In this document: positions 17,911-27,111 of the stretch, piece after piece
Position numbering within the stretch: position 1 is the stretch's first letter
Layout: each line of letters begins with the position of its first letter
Program-made: the position numbers and the translations under genes
NCBI GenBank assembly: GCA_024695285.1
Contig: JAILIM010000058.1
Location: 1 to 39,221, forward strand
Length of the DNA: 39,221 nt
Direction of reading: 5' to 3'
From: Bacteroidales bacterium
Lineage (GTDB): Bacteria > Bacteroidota > Bacteroidia > Bacteroidales > UBA932
Notes under the pieces: generated by a model
What the model was told of the DNA's origin: nothing
The model's input: only the letters and a program-made list of their open reading frames with translations
The model's database searches: none

Positions 17911-19638
17911 ATGAAACGATTCATGCTTGTGCTTGCGTGCGCCGTAGCGGCGGTCGCGGCGATACAGAAGGCTGAGGCCTGCACCAACGTCATCATATCC
18001 CCCGGCGCCAGCGCCGACGGCTCCTCCATGGTCTCCTACGCCGCCGACTCCCACTGGCTCTTCGGTGAGCTGTATTTCCGCAAGGCCGCCAAATGGAGGC
18101 CGGGCACCCAGCTCGCCATCTACGAATGGGACACCAATAAGCCCCTCGGCAGCATCGCCCAGGCAGCGCAGACCTACCAGACCGTGGGCAACATCAACGA
18201 GCACCAGCTCATCATCGGCGAGACCACCTGGGGCGGCCGCGAAGAGCAGGTCGACACCCTCGGCGTAATGGACTACGGCTCACTGATCTACATCACTCTT
18301 CAGCGCGCCCGCACCGCCCGTGAGGCCATACAGACCATCGTGGACCTGGCCAACGAGTACGGCTACCCGTCCGAAGGCGAAACCTTCAGCATCGCCGACC
18401 CTCAGGAGGCCTGGGTCATGGACCTTGTGGGCAAGGGCTCCGGCGGCAACAAAGGCATAGTCTGGGTTGCCCGCCGCATCCCCGACGGCTACATCTGCGC
18501 CCACGCCAACCAGGCCCGCATCACCCGCTTTCCCCTCGATGACCCCGACAACTGCCTCTACGCCCCCGACGTGATCACCTTTGCCCGCGAGCAGGGCTGG
18601 TACTCCGGAGCCGACGAGGATTTTAGCTTCCGCGACGTCTACAATCCCCTCGATTTCGGCGGCGCCCGCGGCTGCGAAGCCCGTGCCTGGTCCGCCTTCA
18701 ACATCCTCTGCGACGGCCAGTTCACCTATCTGGAAAACGGCGCCGAAGTGACCCGCCCCGCCTCCGACTGGCTCGAATACGCAATGGGCCACGACCTCAA
18801 GGGCGAAATGCCGCTCTTCGTGAAGCCGTCCCGCAAAATCAGCGTCAAGGACGTCGCCGACGTGATGCGCGACCACTATGAAGGCACGCCCATGGATATG
18901 CGCGTGGACATCGGAGCCGGCGGCAACGCCTGCCCCTACCGCTGGCGCCCCATGAACTTCAAATGGGAAGGCAAGACCTACGTCAACGAGCGCGCCATCG
19001 CCACCCAGCAGACCGGATTCTGGTTCGTGGCCCAGGCCCGCAGCTGGCTCCCCGACACCATCGGCGCCCTCATCTGGTTCGGCTGCGACGACGCCGCAAC
19101 TTCTTATTTGACACCGATTTACGCCAACACCAAAGAGGTCCCCGAATGCCTGCGAGAAGGCAACGGCGACCTGCTCCACTACAGCGCCACCTCCCAGTTC
19201 TGGATGTGCAACCGCGTGACCAATTCCTGCTACAGGATGTACGACGCGATGGAGCCCGTGGTGCGCGAATCCATCGACCTCTTCGAGAACAAGATGCTCT
19301 CGGAAGCCGTTCCCGAAATGGATGCCAAACTGCTGAAAATCTACAACGGCCGCGGCGGCAAGCCCGGCAGGCGCGGTGCAGTACGCCGCACCGTCAAGGC
19401 GCTCACGAAGTTCACCGTGCAGACCGCACAGGAGCAGTTCGGCCGCTGGGTCGATATGGAGCAGATGCTCACCGTCAAGTTCATCGACGGCAACGTGAAG
19501 GCCCAGGACGCCGATGGCAACTTCCTCCACAGCAAGTACTCCGACGGCATACCCGACGGCCTTAAGCAGCCCGGCTACACCGACCGCTGGAAGGCCGCCG
19601 TAGCCCGCGACGCCGGTTCCGTGCTCGAAGCCAGATAA
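17911..19638 (+). CDS. C69 family dipeptidase (N-terminal nucleophile hydrolase)
   Basis: 575 residues from ATG 17911. The frame extends six codons upstream, but the signal peptide begins at MKRFMLVLACAVAAVAA. Cleavage after AEA would expose Cys24 of CTNVIISPGASADGSSM, the catalytic N-terminal nucleophile of the C69 (PepD-like) family. Family strings follow: INEHQLIIGETTWGGREE, GSLIYITLQRARTAREAI and ETFSIADPQEAWVMDLVGKG. The family hydrolyses dipeptides; export fits periplasmic peptide catabolism. It is the first of four closely spaced plus-strand genes (gap to the porin 12 bp). A degenerate -7 box TATCTTCG lies at 17898-17905, very near the start, so co-transcription with the sigma/anti-sigma pair (gap 27 bp) is also possible. 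Confidence 0.9.
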   Translation: MKRFMLVLACAVAAVAAIQKAEACTNVIISPGASADGSSMVSYAADSHWLFGELYFRKAAKWRPGTQLAIYEWDTNKPLGSIAQAAQTYQTVGNINEHQLIIGETTWGGREEQVDTLGVMDYGSLIYITLQRARTAREAIQTIVDLANEYGYPSEGETFSIADPQEAWVMDLVGKGSGGNKGIVWVARRIPDGYICAHANQARITRFPLDDPDNCLYAPDVITFAREQGWYSGADEDFSFRDVYNPLDFGGARGCEARAWSAFNILCDGQFTYLENGAEVTRPASDWLEYAMGHDLKGEMPLFVKPSRKISVKDVADVMRDHYEGTPMDMRVDIGAGGNACPYRWRPMNFKWEGKTYVNERAIATQQTGFWFVAQARSWLPDTIGALIWFGCDDAATSYLTPIYANTKEVPECLREGNGDLLHYSATSQFWMCNRVTNSCYRMYDAMEPVVRESIDLFENKMLSEAVPEMDAKLLKIYNGRGGKPGRRGAVRRTVKALTKFTVQTAQEQFGRWVDMEQMLTVKFIDGNVKAQDADGNFLHSKYSDGIPDGLKQPGYTDRWKAAVARDAGSVLEAR

Positions 19639-19650
19639 CCATCCGCAGAA

Positions 19651-20724
19651 ATGAAAAAACTTCTCACGATCCTGTGCCTGCTCGCCACCATGGCCCCTTT
19701 TGCCAGCGGCCAGGCCTCAGACGTAATCAAGCCCGATTCCGAAATCCGGGAAGACGGCGCCCACGTGGACGAGATATCGTTCGACACCCGCGCCTCCTTC
19801 CACCAGCAGACGGAAGACGGAGTCTATGGCTCCCACTTCCAGGGCGAGTACCTCAATCTCCACATAACCGGCCAGCTGGCCGAAGGGCTGACCTTCCGCG
19901 TGCGCCAGCGCCTCAACCGCAAGATCGACGACGACAACCCATTCAGCGCCACCGACTTCCTGTGGCTGAAGTGGCAGGCCCACCCCAAGTGGTCGTTCAC
20001 CTTCGGAAAGCAGCCCATACTCGTGGGCGGCTATGAAATCGATTCCGCCCCAATCGACGTCTACTACTACGGCGCCTTCAGCCTCCACCTCTACCAGTAC
20101 TATGCCTTCGGCGCTTCGGCGAACTTCCATCCCGCTGAAGGACAGACGGTTTCGGTGCAGTTCATCCCGTCCCCGATTTCTCCCGTCACGCAGAACGCCT
20201 ACTCCTATAACCTCTACTGGAACGGCCACTTCTGGCCCTGGTGGAAGACCATCTGGAGCTACAACCTCGTGGAGGATGAGCTCCACAGGAAGATGAACTG
20301 GATAGCGCTCGGCAACAAGTTCGACATGGGCAAACTCGTTGTGGACGTGGACCTTATCGACCGCGTGGCCTTCAAGCAGAAGCACCCGTTCTCCGACTGG
20401 TCGGCCATCCTTAAGGCCATCCTGACGCTCGGCAAGTGGAACATCTGCACCAAGGTAGGCTACGAGCGCAACGACGCCTCCAACGTGGATCCCGACTGGC
20501 TCGCGGAATGGGACGACAAGGTGGCGCCGACCCACAAAGGCTCCTTCGACCTCGTGCTGCCCGCCGGCAACGACTACTTCTACTACGGCGCCGGTGTGGA
20601 GTTTTTCCCGCTGGGCAACGAGAAACTCAGGATCCACGCCGCCTACATCGGCGACAACCACGACCGCGCCCACAATTTCGACGTCGGCCTGACCTGGCGC
20701 TTCTCCGCATACAAAAGGCATTAA
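19651..20724 (+). CDS. Porin-like outer-membrane beta-barrel (phosphate-selective porin O/P type)
   Basis: 357 residues with signal peptide ending FASGQA. The remainder shows regularly alternating strands with many aromatic residues (DFLWLKWQAHPKWSFTFGKQ, LHLYQYYAFGASANFHP, RIHAAYIGDNHDRAHNFDVG) and a final strand ending in WRFSAYKRH. The FTFGKQPILVGGYEID segment is typical of the OprO/OprP-like porin family in Bacteroidota. It lies 12 bp after the dipeptidase gene and 29 bp before the TlpA gene. A role in uptake of small anionic solutes or peptides is possible, but substrate cannot be inferred. Confidence 0.8.
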   Translation: MKKLLTILCLLATMAPFASGQASDVIKPDSEIREDGAHVDEISFDTRASFHQQTEDGVYGSHFQGEYLNLHITGQLAEGLTFRVRQRLNRKIDDDNPFSATDFLWLKWQAHPKWSFTFGKQPILVGGYEIDSAPIDVYYYGAFSLHLYQYYAFGASANFHPAEGQTVSVQFIPSPISPVTQNAYSYNLYWNGHFWPWWKTIWSYNLVEDELHRKMNWIALGNKFDMGKLVVDVDLIDRVAFKQKHPFSDWSAILKAILTLGKWNICTKVGYERNDASNVDPDWLAEWDDKVAPTHKGSFDLVLPAGNDYFYYGAGVEFFPLGNEKLRIHAAYIGDNHDRAHNFDVGLTWRFSAYKRH

Positions 20725-20753
20725 ATTTGTAAGTGTTTGAATAAAAAAGAAAT

Positions 20754-21284
20754 ATGAAAAGGATCATCACCATCGCCGCTGCGGCGGCCATAGCTCTCCT
20801 TGCTGCCGGCATAAGCAGCCAGGCCAAGTCCCCCGCCGGACCCGACGGCGGCCCCGTCACCATAGGCGAGAAATTCCGTGACCTCGAAGAGCCCGACACC
20901 AAAGGCAAGGTCCGCAAACTCAGCGAGTTCGTGGGCAAAGGCAAGTGGGTGTTCGTGGACTTCTGGGCATCCTGGTGCGGCCCCTGCCGCCGCGAGATGC
21001 CCAACGTCGTGGCAGCCTACAAGAAATACCACTCCAAGGGATTTGAAATCGTGGGACTGTCCTTCGACAGCGACAAGGACAACTGGCTTCAAGCCATCAA
21101 GGACCTCGAGATGCCGTGGATTCATCTTTCCGATCTCGGCGGCTGGCAGAGCAAGGCCGCACAGGTCTACGGAATACGCTCCATCCCGTCCAGCATCCTC
21201 GTGGACCCGAAGGGGAATATAGTGGCCACCAACCTCAGGGGCCCGGCACTCGGAGAGAAACTCGAAGAAATATTCGGTAAGTAA
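20754..21284 (+). CDS. TlpA/ResA-like periplasmic thioredoxin
   Basis: 176 residues with a cleavable signal peptide (about 1-24). The AhpC/TSA-type thioredoxin fold carries the active site FWASWCGPC with Cys75 and Cys78. The cis-Pro region is IRSIPSSILVDPKG. The short form without an extra N-terminal domain resembles ResA/TlpA proteins that reduce disulfides in the periplasm. Its stop codon is immediately followed by the ATG of the Gfo/Idh oxidoreductase with no intervening base, so they are translationally coupled. A redox partner within this operon could be the Cys-rich segment of that oxidoreductase, which is inference. Confidence 0.92.
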   Translation: MKRIITIAAAAAIALLAAGISSQAKSPAGPDGGPVTIGEKFRDLEEPDTKGKVRKLSEFVGKGKWVFVDFWASWCGPCRREMPNVVAAYKKYHSKGFEIVGLSFDSDKDNWLQAIKDLEMPWIHLSDLGGWQSKAAQVYGIRSIPSSILVDPKGNIVATNLRGPALGEKLEEIFGK

Positions 21285-22715
21285 ATGATACGCAGAGACT
21301 TCCTCAAGACTTTGGGCGTCGCGGCGGCTGGAGCTGCCGTGGGTCTGCCCGCCGCCGCTGCGACCGCCCGTTCGGCCGCCAACCGTGAACTCATCGACGG
21401 GGTCGAACCCGGCGGTTCCCTCAACGACCTGGATCTCAACCTCCGTCCCATCAAGCCGGAAGTGGACAAGCAGGTGAGCGTGATAATCATAGGTGCAGGC
21501 AACCGCGGAAGCACCTACGCCCGCTATGCCGAAATGTTCCCCTACGCCCTCAAGGTCGTGGGTGTGTCCGACATCCTGGAGCACCGCTGCCGCAGGATGG
21601 CCGACAAGCACGGCGTTCCCGCCGAGCACCGTTTCGGCGACTGGAGCGAAGTCTTCAAGGTGCCCAAATTCGCCGACGCCGTGGTCGTGTCCACCCCGGA
21701 CGACGTCCATTACGCCCCATGCATGAAGGCCATAGAAATGGGTTATCACGTGCTTCTCGAGAAGCCCGTGTCTCCCACCGAAAAGGAGTGCAAGAACATC
21801 CTCGCGCAGGCAAAGAAGTACGACCGCATCGTGGCCGTCTGCCACGTGCTGCGCTATGCTCCTTATTTCGTTGCGCTTAGGGAAATCGTGCGCAGCGGCG
21901 CTATCGGCGAACTGGTCAGCATACAGCACATGGAGCCCATCCAGTACGCCCACATGGCCCATTCCTACGTGCGTGGCAACTGGCGCAACTCAAAGCTGAG
22001 CACTCCCATCATCCTGGCCAAGTCCTGCCACGACCTCGATATCCTGCGCTGGATAATCGACAAGCCGTGCAAGACCATCGTGGCCGACGGCTCGCTGCAT
22101 CTCTTCAAGCCGGAGAACGCCCCCGAGGGCGCGCCGATGAAGTGCACCGACGGCTGCCCCCACGAGAGCAGCTGCCCTTATTCCGCCATCGACATCTACA
22201 CCAAGCAGAAGCGCCACCTCGGAGTCTTCGACCTCGACGGCAACAAAGACCCCGACTTCATCATGCAGCGCCTGCTGACGCCCCCGTACGACAGCTACGC
22301 CCGCTGCGTCTACCACTGCGACAACGACCAGCCCGACCATTATGTGGCCGAGATGGTGTTCGAGGGCGGCAAGACTGCGGCCTTCTCGATGGAGGCCTTC
22401 GCCCCCTACGGCGGCCGCAGGACCCGCATCATGGGCACGATGGGCTACATTGAAGGTGACGGCACCAAGTTCACCCTCTGGGACTTCCAGACCCGCACCC
22501 CCAAGGTATGGGACAGGAAGGTCAGCGAAATCCAGGAATACAAAGGCGCCGGCCACGGCGGCGGCGACTACGCTCTCGAGCGCGACTTCGTGGAGGCCGT
22601 GGCCTTCGAAGACCCGACCAGGCTTTCCAGCACCATCGACGTGTCCATCGAAAGCCACGTGATGGGCTTCGCCGCCGAGCGCAGCCGCCGCACCGGCCGC
22701 AAGGAAAAGGTCTGA
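21285..22715 (+). CDS. Tat-exported Gfo/Idh/MocA family oxidoreductase
   Basis: 476 residues. The N-terminus MIRRDFLKTLGVAAAGAAVG is a Tat signal. The Rossmann fold starts at VIIIGAGNRGSTYARYAE, and the family strings VVVSTPDDVHYAP, LLEKPVSPTEKEC and KSCHDLDILRW are present. A Cys-containing insertion, KCTDGCPHESSCPYSA (near 286-300), is found in some exported members and could bind a metal or form disulfides. The family oxidises or reduces sugars with NAD(P); some exported relatives act as GH109 glycosidases. The start directly abuts the TlpA stop. Folding with bound cofactor before Tat export is the usual reason for this signal. The substrate is unknown. Confidence 0.9.
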   Translation: MIRRDFLKTLGVAAAGAAVGLPAAAATARSAANRELIDGVEPGGSLNDLDLNLRPIKPEVDKQVSVIIIGAGNRGSTYARYAEMFPYALKVVGVSDILEHRCRRMADKHGVPAEHRFGDWSEVFKVPKFADAVVVSTPDDVHYAPCMKAIEMGYHVLLEKPVSPTEKECKNILAQAKKYDRIVAVCHVLRYAPYFVALREIVRSGAIGELVSIQHMEPIQYAHMAHSYVRGNWRNSKLSTPIILAKSCHDLDILRWIIDKPCKTIVADGSLHLFKPENAPEGAPMKCTDGCPHESSCPYSAIDIYTKQKRHLGVFDLDGNKDPDFIMQRLLTPPYDSYARCVYHCDNDQPDHYVAEMVFEGGKTAAFSMEAFAPYGGRRTRIMGTMGYIEGDGTKFTLWDFQTRTPKVWDRKVSEIQEYKGAGHGGGDYALERDFVEAVAFEDPTRLSSTIDVSIESHVMGFAAERSRRTGRKEKV

Positions 22716-22720
22716 CCCCG

Positions 22721-22768
22721 TTTGTCATTCGAACCCCCGTTTGTCATTCTGAGCGAAGCGAAGAATCT
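22721..22768. repeat. Short dispersed repeat TTTGTCATTCTGAGCGAAGC, one full and one partial copy
   Basis: A partial copy (TTTGTCATTCGAA from 22721) is followed by a fuller one (TTTGTCATTCTGAGCGAAGC then GAAGAATCT, 22740-22768). Variants of this element appear in inverted orientation at 26975-27000 and direct orientation at 27047-27083. It ends 6 bp before the next start codon, so it forms that gene's leader. Elements of this sequence type are common between genes in many bacteria. Confidence 0.7.
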
Positions 22769-22774
22769 ATAACC

Positions 22775-24733
22775 ATGGCCGTAAAAAAAGCAATCCTGGT
22801 ACTGGCTCTCGCTGCCGTCAGCCTGACGTCGCGGGCCCAGTCCATACCCGTGAACACCAAGTTCGGCGCCGTCTCCGACGCCGAACTTGAGCTTACGGAA
22901 TATGCCCAGGACACCTCCGCGGCAGTGCTGGTGCTCTACAGGCACCGCGACGTCCTGATCTCCCTCAACGGCCAGGGAGAATTCTACCGCAAGGAGGTCT
23001 TCCACGAAAGGGTGAAGATACTCAAAGAGTCCGGCAAGTCCTACCCGGAATACAAGCTCTACTACCGTGAGCCTCAGGATTTCGTCACCGACATCAAGGT
23101 CGTGACCTACAATATGACCGGAGGCAAAAAGACCACCGACAAGCTCTCGAAAAAGATGATTTTCGACGAGGAAGTCAGCGGCAAGATCCACTCCGTCTCC
23201 TTCGCCGCCGAGAACGTGCGCGTCGGCTCCGTGGTCGAGGTCACCTACACGCAGAAGAACCCCCGCATCGCCGATTTCGACGGCATCAGCCTGCAGGACG
23301 ACGTGCCGCTGAACCTTTGCGAGGCGACCGTGACCTACATCCCATGCTTCATCTACAACATCCACAAGAGAGGCACGCTCTCCTGCGTCAACTACCGCGA
23401 GCTTGGCAAGGAAAGGGTCAACACCTCCGGCGGAGGCGTGTTTGAAATGAACCAGGTCATCGACCACTACAGGGCCTACAACGTGCCGGCCATGAAGGAC
23501 GCGCCGCGCTGCTACTGCCCTGATTTCTACAAACTTGCCTACGACTACGACCTCCGCGCCTACGATTTCGACGGCGAGCACCACCAGGACTACAGCACCA
23601 CCTGGGAAAACGTGGACGACCAGGTCCGCAAGGCCGGCATAATCAAGGAGTTCTACAACAAGTCCCGCATCGAAGCCGGCCCGCTCGTGACCGACGACGA
23701 AGTGGAGACCATCACCCGCATCCGCAACCTCGTGTGCACCCTTGTCACGTGGAACGGCAAGCGCGGCATAAGCCCCCAGCCTGCCAAGGCCTTCAAGGCC
23801 CACGAAGGCAACGCCTGCGACATCGCAGCACTGGTGGCCGAGTGCCTCGGGGATGCCGGCTACAAGGTCGTGCCTGTGTTCCTTATGACCCGCGACCGTG
23901 GCGAAATCCTTGACCACCAGGTCAAAATCGACGCCTTCAACACCGTCGTCCTCCAGGTCACCGGCCCGTCCGGCAAGGTCCGTTACATCGACCCCGCCTC
24001 CGCCGGCACCGCCGTGGACGTGATGGCAGGCAGGTGCACCGTGAAGCGCGCCCGCGTGATTCCCCGGGAGGGCGCCGGCAAATGGGTGGACCTCAGCAAG
24101 CTCAGCAGCAACCGCTACATCCGCACCGACACCCTGTCCGTCACGGCAGACGGCATAATCCACGGCCGCACCGCCGAGACCGGCTTCAACAGCAACGCCG
24201 GCGACATGAAAGCCGCCTACTCCCGTTTCTCAGGGAAGGCCGACTTCATATCGCAGATTGAAACGGACTGCGGCATAGAAATAGACTCCCTGCGCACGGA
24301 AGGGATGGACAAATGGGGCCCTCAGGCCTCCGTGCACTACACCTGGCAGACGCCCGCCGTGCGTTCCGGTGACCTGCTGTATATCAGGCCCTTCGTGGAT
24401 AAGCTGCACACTGAATCCACCTTCAGGAGCCCCGAACGCATGGTTCCCGTGGACTTCCCCTTCAGCGAGACCGGCTACTATTCGGTGACCATCGACGTCC
24501 CGGAAGGCTGGGCCGTGGAGTCGTTGCCGCCGACCGTGTACTTTGAAGAAAAGAACGTCAAGTGCCAGGCATCCATGAGGGCAGTTTCCGACGGGGAGCA
24601 CACGGTCTCCGTCAACCTCCGCTACAGCAACGGACAGCTCCAGGTGCCCGTGGACGAATACCAGGAGTTCCGTAAATACTGGGAGCGGCTATGCGGTGTG
24701 TATGAATCCACCATAGTGCTTAAGAAACTGTAA
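22775..24733 (+). CDS. Exported DUF3857/transglutaminase-fold protein, probably non-catalytic
   Basis: 652 residues from ATG 22775, which begins the signal peptide (AILVLALAAVSLTSRAQ). The open frame extends further upstream but only inside the preceding gene and a repeat. A DUF3857 beta domain (about 35-240) is followed by a transglutaminase-like core (about 290-420: HEGNACDIAALVAECLGDAG, then DAFNTVVLQV and RYIDPAS) and a DUF3858-like C-terminal domain. In active relatives the core has GDCK-type Cys and an NH-type His. Here the Cys is shifted by one position and the His position reads NT, so a substrate-binding rather than catalytic role is likely. It overlaps the next gene by one base (TAATG), and that neighbour retains both residues. 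Confidence 0.82.
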   Translation: MAVKKAILVLALAAVSLTSRAQSIPVNTKFGAVSDAELELTEYAQDTSAAVLVLYRHRDVLISLNGQGEFYRKEVFHERVKILKESGKSYPEYKLYYREPQDFVTDIKVVTYNMTGGKKTTDKLSKKMIFDEEVSGKIHSVSFAAENVRVGSVVEVTYTQKNPRIADFDGISLQDDVPLNLCEATVTYIPCFIYNIHKRGTLSCVNYRELGKERVNTSGGGVFEMNQVIDHYRAYNVPAMKDAPRCYCPDFYKLAYDYDLRAYDFDGEHHQDYSTTWENVDDQVRKAGIIKEFYNKSRIEAGPLVTDDEVETITRIRNLVCTLVTWNGKRGISPQPAKAFKAHEGNACDIAALVAECLGDAGYKVVPVFLMTRDRGEILDHQVKIDAFNTVVLQVTGPSGKVRYIDPASAGTAVDVMAGRCTVKRARVIPREGAGKWVDLSKLSSNRYIRTDTLSVTADGIIHGRTAETGFNSNAGDMKAAYSRFSGKADFISQIETDCGIEIDSLRTEGMDKWGPQASVHYTWQTPAVRSGDLLYIRPFVDKLHTESTFRSPERMVPVDFPFSETGYYSVTIDVPEGWAVESLPPTVYFEEKNVKCQASMRAVSDGEHTVSVNLRYSNGQLQVPVDEYQEFRKYWERLCGVYESTIVLKKL

Positions 24734-26601
24734 TGAAACGACTTACGCTACTGCTGTGCTGGCTTTCGGCTGCGGTGTCGCTGCAGGCGAAGGACCTTGA
24801 CGCGCTGGTGATTTCGCACGAAGAGAGCTTCACGATGCAGTCGCCTTCGAGCGGTGTGTACCGTGTCAAGGCTGTCGTCATGGTGATCAACGAGAACGGC
24901 CTGAGGCAGGCGACGCCGGTCATCTACACCGACTCCTTCCGGAGCATCGGGTCGTTCAGCGGGGAGATCGAGACGGCGGGGCGTAAGATCAAGTTCGGGA
25001 AGAAGGACCTGCAGACAGTGTCCATTTCATCGGGCCTGGCGGACGACAGCTATGTGTCTGTGTATGAGCCTTCTGCGCGCTATCCTTTCACCATCAGCTA
25101 CGAGTACGCCGTCAATTACCGGAACGGGGTGCTGACCTTCCCCGCCTTCGTGCCCGTCACGGAAGAGAAGGTGGAGTTGCAGAAGGGCAGCTACACCCTC
25201 GACCTGCCGGCCGGCACCGAGATAGTCAGTTACGCCTCGCACGCGGAGGCCGCTCCGCCAAGGGAGGCGAAGGGGCGCAGCGTATATGAATGGAAAGTCG
25301 CTGACGTGCAGGCGATTGCGGACGAGGATATGATGCCGCCGTTCCGGGAGCTCCTGCCCATGGTGCTGGCGGCGCCGCGCAGTTTTTCCTACGCCGGCAC
25401 CACCGGCACGCAGTCCGACTGGAAGGAGTTCGGGCTCTGGGTGAGCGGCCTGCAGCAGGGCGCCGACGTGCTCCCGGATGCGGTCGTGGCTGAGCTGCGG
25501 GAACTGACCGCAGGCTGCAGCAGCGACTTCGAGAAGCTGCGGGTGCTGTACGGGCGTCTTCGGGAGACGACGCGCTACGTGGCCATCCAGCTTGGCATAG
25601 GCAAGCTGAAGCCCATCGAGGCGGCGGAGGTGGCGCGGAGCGGTTTCGGTGACTGTAAGGCGCTGTCCAACTACCTGATGGCCATGCTGAAAGCGGTCGG
25701 GGTGGAGTCCTACTACTATATCATCCACACCGACCGGAAGGACCTGCTGCCGGGATTCACGTCCGCGGGGCAGATGAACCACGCTATGCTCGCCGTGCCG
25801 CTGCCGGAGATGGCCGATACCGTGTTCGTGGAGTGCACCAATCCCCGCACACCGCTGGGTTACCGGCACGCCGACGTGGCAGGGCACGAGATCGTGCTCA
25901 TCAAGCCCGACGGGGGCGAGCATGTGCGGGTGGGGGCTTATCCAGACTCGCTCAGCCGGAGGGAGCAGCGCACCGAGGTGAAGCTGTCCACCAACGGAAG
26001 CGCCTCGCTGAAGCTCTGCCGCCGCATGTACCTGGACCTTGCAGAGAACTATATCGGCTGGGAGGACCTCAAGCAGGACACGCGCGAGAGGATGCTGACC
26101 GCCGGCTTCAAGCTCCACCCTGAGGGGCTCACGATTGATTCCGTTTCGGACAATTTCGACAGCTACGCTGCCGCCGGGCGCGCTTTCTGCCCGGAGAAAA
26201 CCATCAGCTACAGCTTCTCGACGCGGGTTTACGCCCACGGCGACGGCACGCGGCTCTTCGTGCCGATGAACCCCGTGGCCAAGGGGCTGTCGTTCCAGAA
26301 GGGGGAGAGGGTTAACGACATCGTGATCCCGGAGGGGTACGCGTCTGTCGACACCGTAGTGGTGCGGCTGCCGCTCGGCTACGCCGTCGAGAGCCTGCCG
26401 GAGCCCGTGGAGCTCGACACCCCCTGGGCGTCGTTCAGCTCCACCGCCTCCGAGGCCGACGGATGCGTGACCGTGGTGCAGGCCATCCGCTTCAAGCGAT
26501 TCCGCTCTGACAAGTCCCTCTACCCCGAATTCCGCGACTTCGCCCGCAAAGTCAACCGCAGCTACGACTCCTCCTTCGTCCTCATCAAGTCCGCCCCCTG
26601 A
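24733..26601 (+). CDS. Exported DUF3857/transglutaminase-domain protein with intact Cys/His motif
   Basis: 622 residues. The signal peptide ends VSLQAKD. The DUF3857 domain (about 30-220) precedes a transglutaminase-like core with SGFGDCKALSNYLMAMLKAV (Cys near residue 315) and GQMNHAMLAVPLP (His near 350), followed by VFVECTNPRTPLGY. These residues fit the catalytic arrangement of the transglutaminase/cysteine protease superfamily. A C-terminal beta domain ends VNRSYDSSFVLIKSAP. It starts on the last base of the upstream stop, so the catalytic-looking and degenerate copies are made together. Substrate and biological role of DUF3857 proteins are not established. Confidence 0.85.
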   Translation: MKRLTLLLCWLSAAVSLQAKDLDALVISHEESFTMQSPSSGVYRVKAVVMVINENGLRQATPVIYTDSFRSIGSFSGEIETAGRKIKFGKKDLQTVSISSGLADDSYVSVYEPSARYPFTISYEYAVNYRNGVLTFPAFVPVTEEKVELQKGSYTLDLPAGTEIVSYASHAEAAPPREAKGRSVYEWKVADVQAIADEDMMPPFRELLPMVLAAPRSFSYAGTTGTQSDWKEFGLWVSGLQQGADVLPDAVVAELRELTAGCSSDFEKLRVLYGRLRETTRYVAIQLGIGKLKPIEAAEVARSGFGDCKALSNYLMAMLKAVGVESYYYIIHTDRKDLLPGFTSAGQMNHAMLAVPLPEMADTVFVECTNPRTPLGYRHADVAGHEIVLIKPDGGEHVRVGAYPDSLSRREQRTEVKLSTNGSASLKLCRRMYLDLAENYIGWEDLKQDTRERMLTAGFKLHPEGLTIDSVSDNFDSYAAAGRAFCPEKTISYSFSTRVYAHGDGTRLFVPMNPVAKGLSFQKGERVNDIVIPEGYASVDTVVVRLPLGYAVESLPEPVELDTPWASFSSTASEADGCVTVVQAIRFKRFRSDKSLYPEFRDFARKVNRSYDSSFVLIKSAP

Positions 26602-26604
26602 GGA

Positions 26605-26883
26605 GCAGGTCCCCCTTCCGGTGGCGCAGGTCCCCCTTCTGGTGGCGCAGGTCCCCCGGCCAAGCGGAGCAAGTCTGTTTTTCTCTTTGAGTCCTGCGCC
26701 ACTGGGAAGCACTGGAAGCAGTTTCGCGGCGCAGGACCCCACCATTTTTTCGGACCTGCGCCAGGATGCCCCGGGACCTGCGCCAACCTATGGGGAGACC
26801 TGCACCACAGTGCTGCTTCCCTGCGGTGACGGGACTGTGGCACCGCTGCGGATCCTGTCGCGGAGGGGCAGAGCCGGGCCTCC
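26605..26883 (+). repeat. Left arm of an imperfect inverted repeat flanking clpB
   Basis: The arm contains several GCGCAGGTC words and their complements GACCTGCGC. Its core (GGGAAGCACTGGAAGCAGTT and onward through TTCGCGGCGCAGGAC) is repeated exactly, in opposite orientation, in the right arm at 29446-29700. Further matching blocks include CCGGCCAAGCGGAGCA, GTGCTGCTTCCCTGCG and CCTGTCGCGGAGGGG. The rest of the 510-bp gap (26602-27111) holds dispersed-repeat copies. No gene is supported in it. Confidence 0.8.
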
Positions 26884-26974
26884 CCGCTGGTGCCTCCCCG
26901 CCGGGGACTCGCCTCCGGTGCCCTGACAATTTGTCACTGGAACAGCTTTTGACCGCTATTCCCCTGGTGGCCGT

Positions 26975-27083
26975 GATTCTTCACTGCATTCAGAATGACA
27001 GCAACTCATTCAGAATGACAGCAGTTTGCCCCCGGAGACGGGGACATGTCATTCTGAGAAGGGCGGGGCCCGACAAAGAATCT
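26975..27083. repeat. Inverted pair of CATTCTGAG-type dispersed repeats ahead of clpB
   Basis: GATTCTTCACTGCATTCAGA through ATGACA (26975-27000) and a second ATTCAGAATGACA (27008-27020) read in reverse. TGTCATTCTGAGAAGGG through AAAGAATCT (27047-27083) reads forward, 28 bp before the ATG. The opposed copies could form a stem-loop in the clpB leader. Confidence 0.65.
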
Positions 27084-27111
27084 CTGCCGCCAGGGTTAAA
27101 TAGTGTTGATT

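Noticed and set aside
18280..19530. 416-codon minus-strand open frame opposite the C69 dipeptidase
   Set aside because: Antisense to a gene with clear catalytic residues; composition is that of a shadow frame. The same holds for 19717-20721, 20721-21962, 25027-26745 and 27133-28569.
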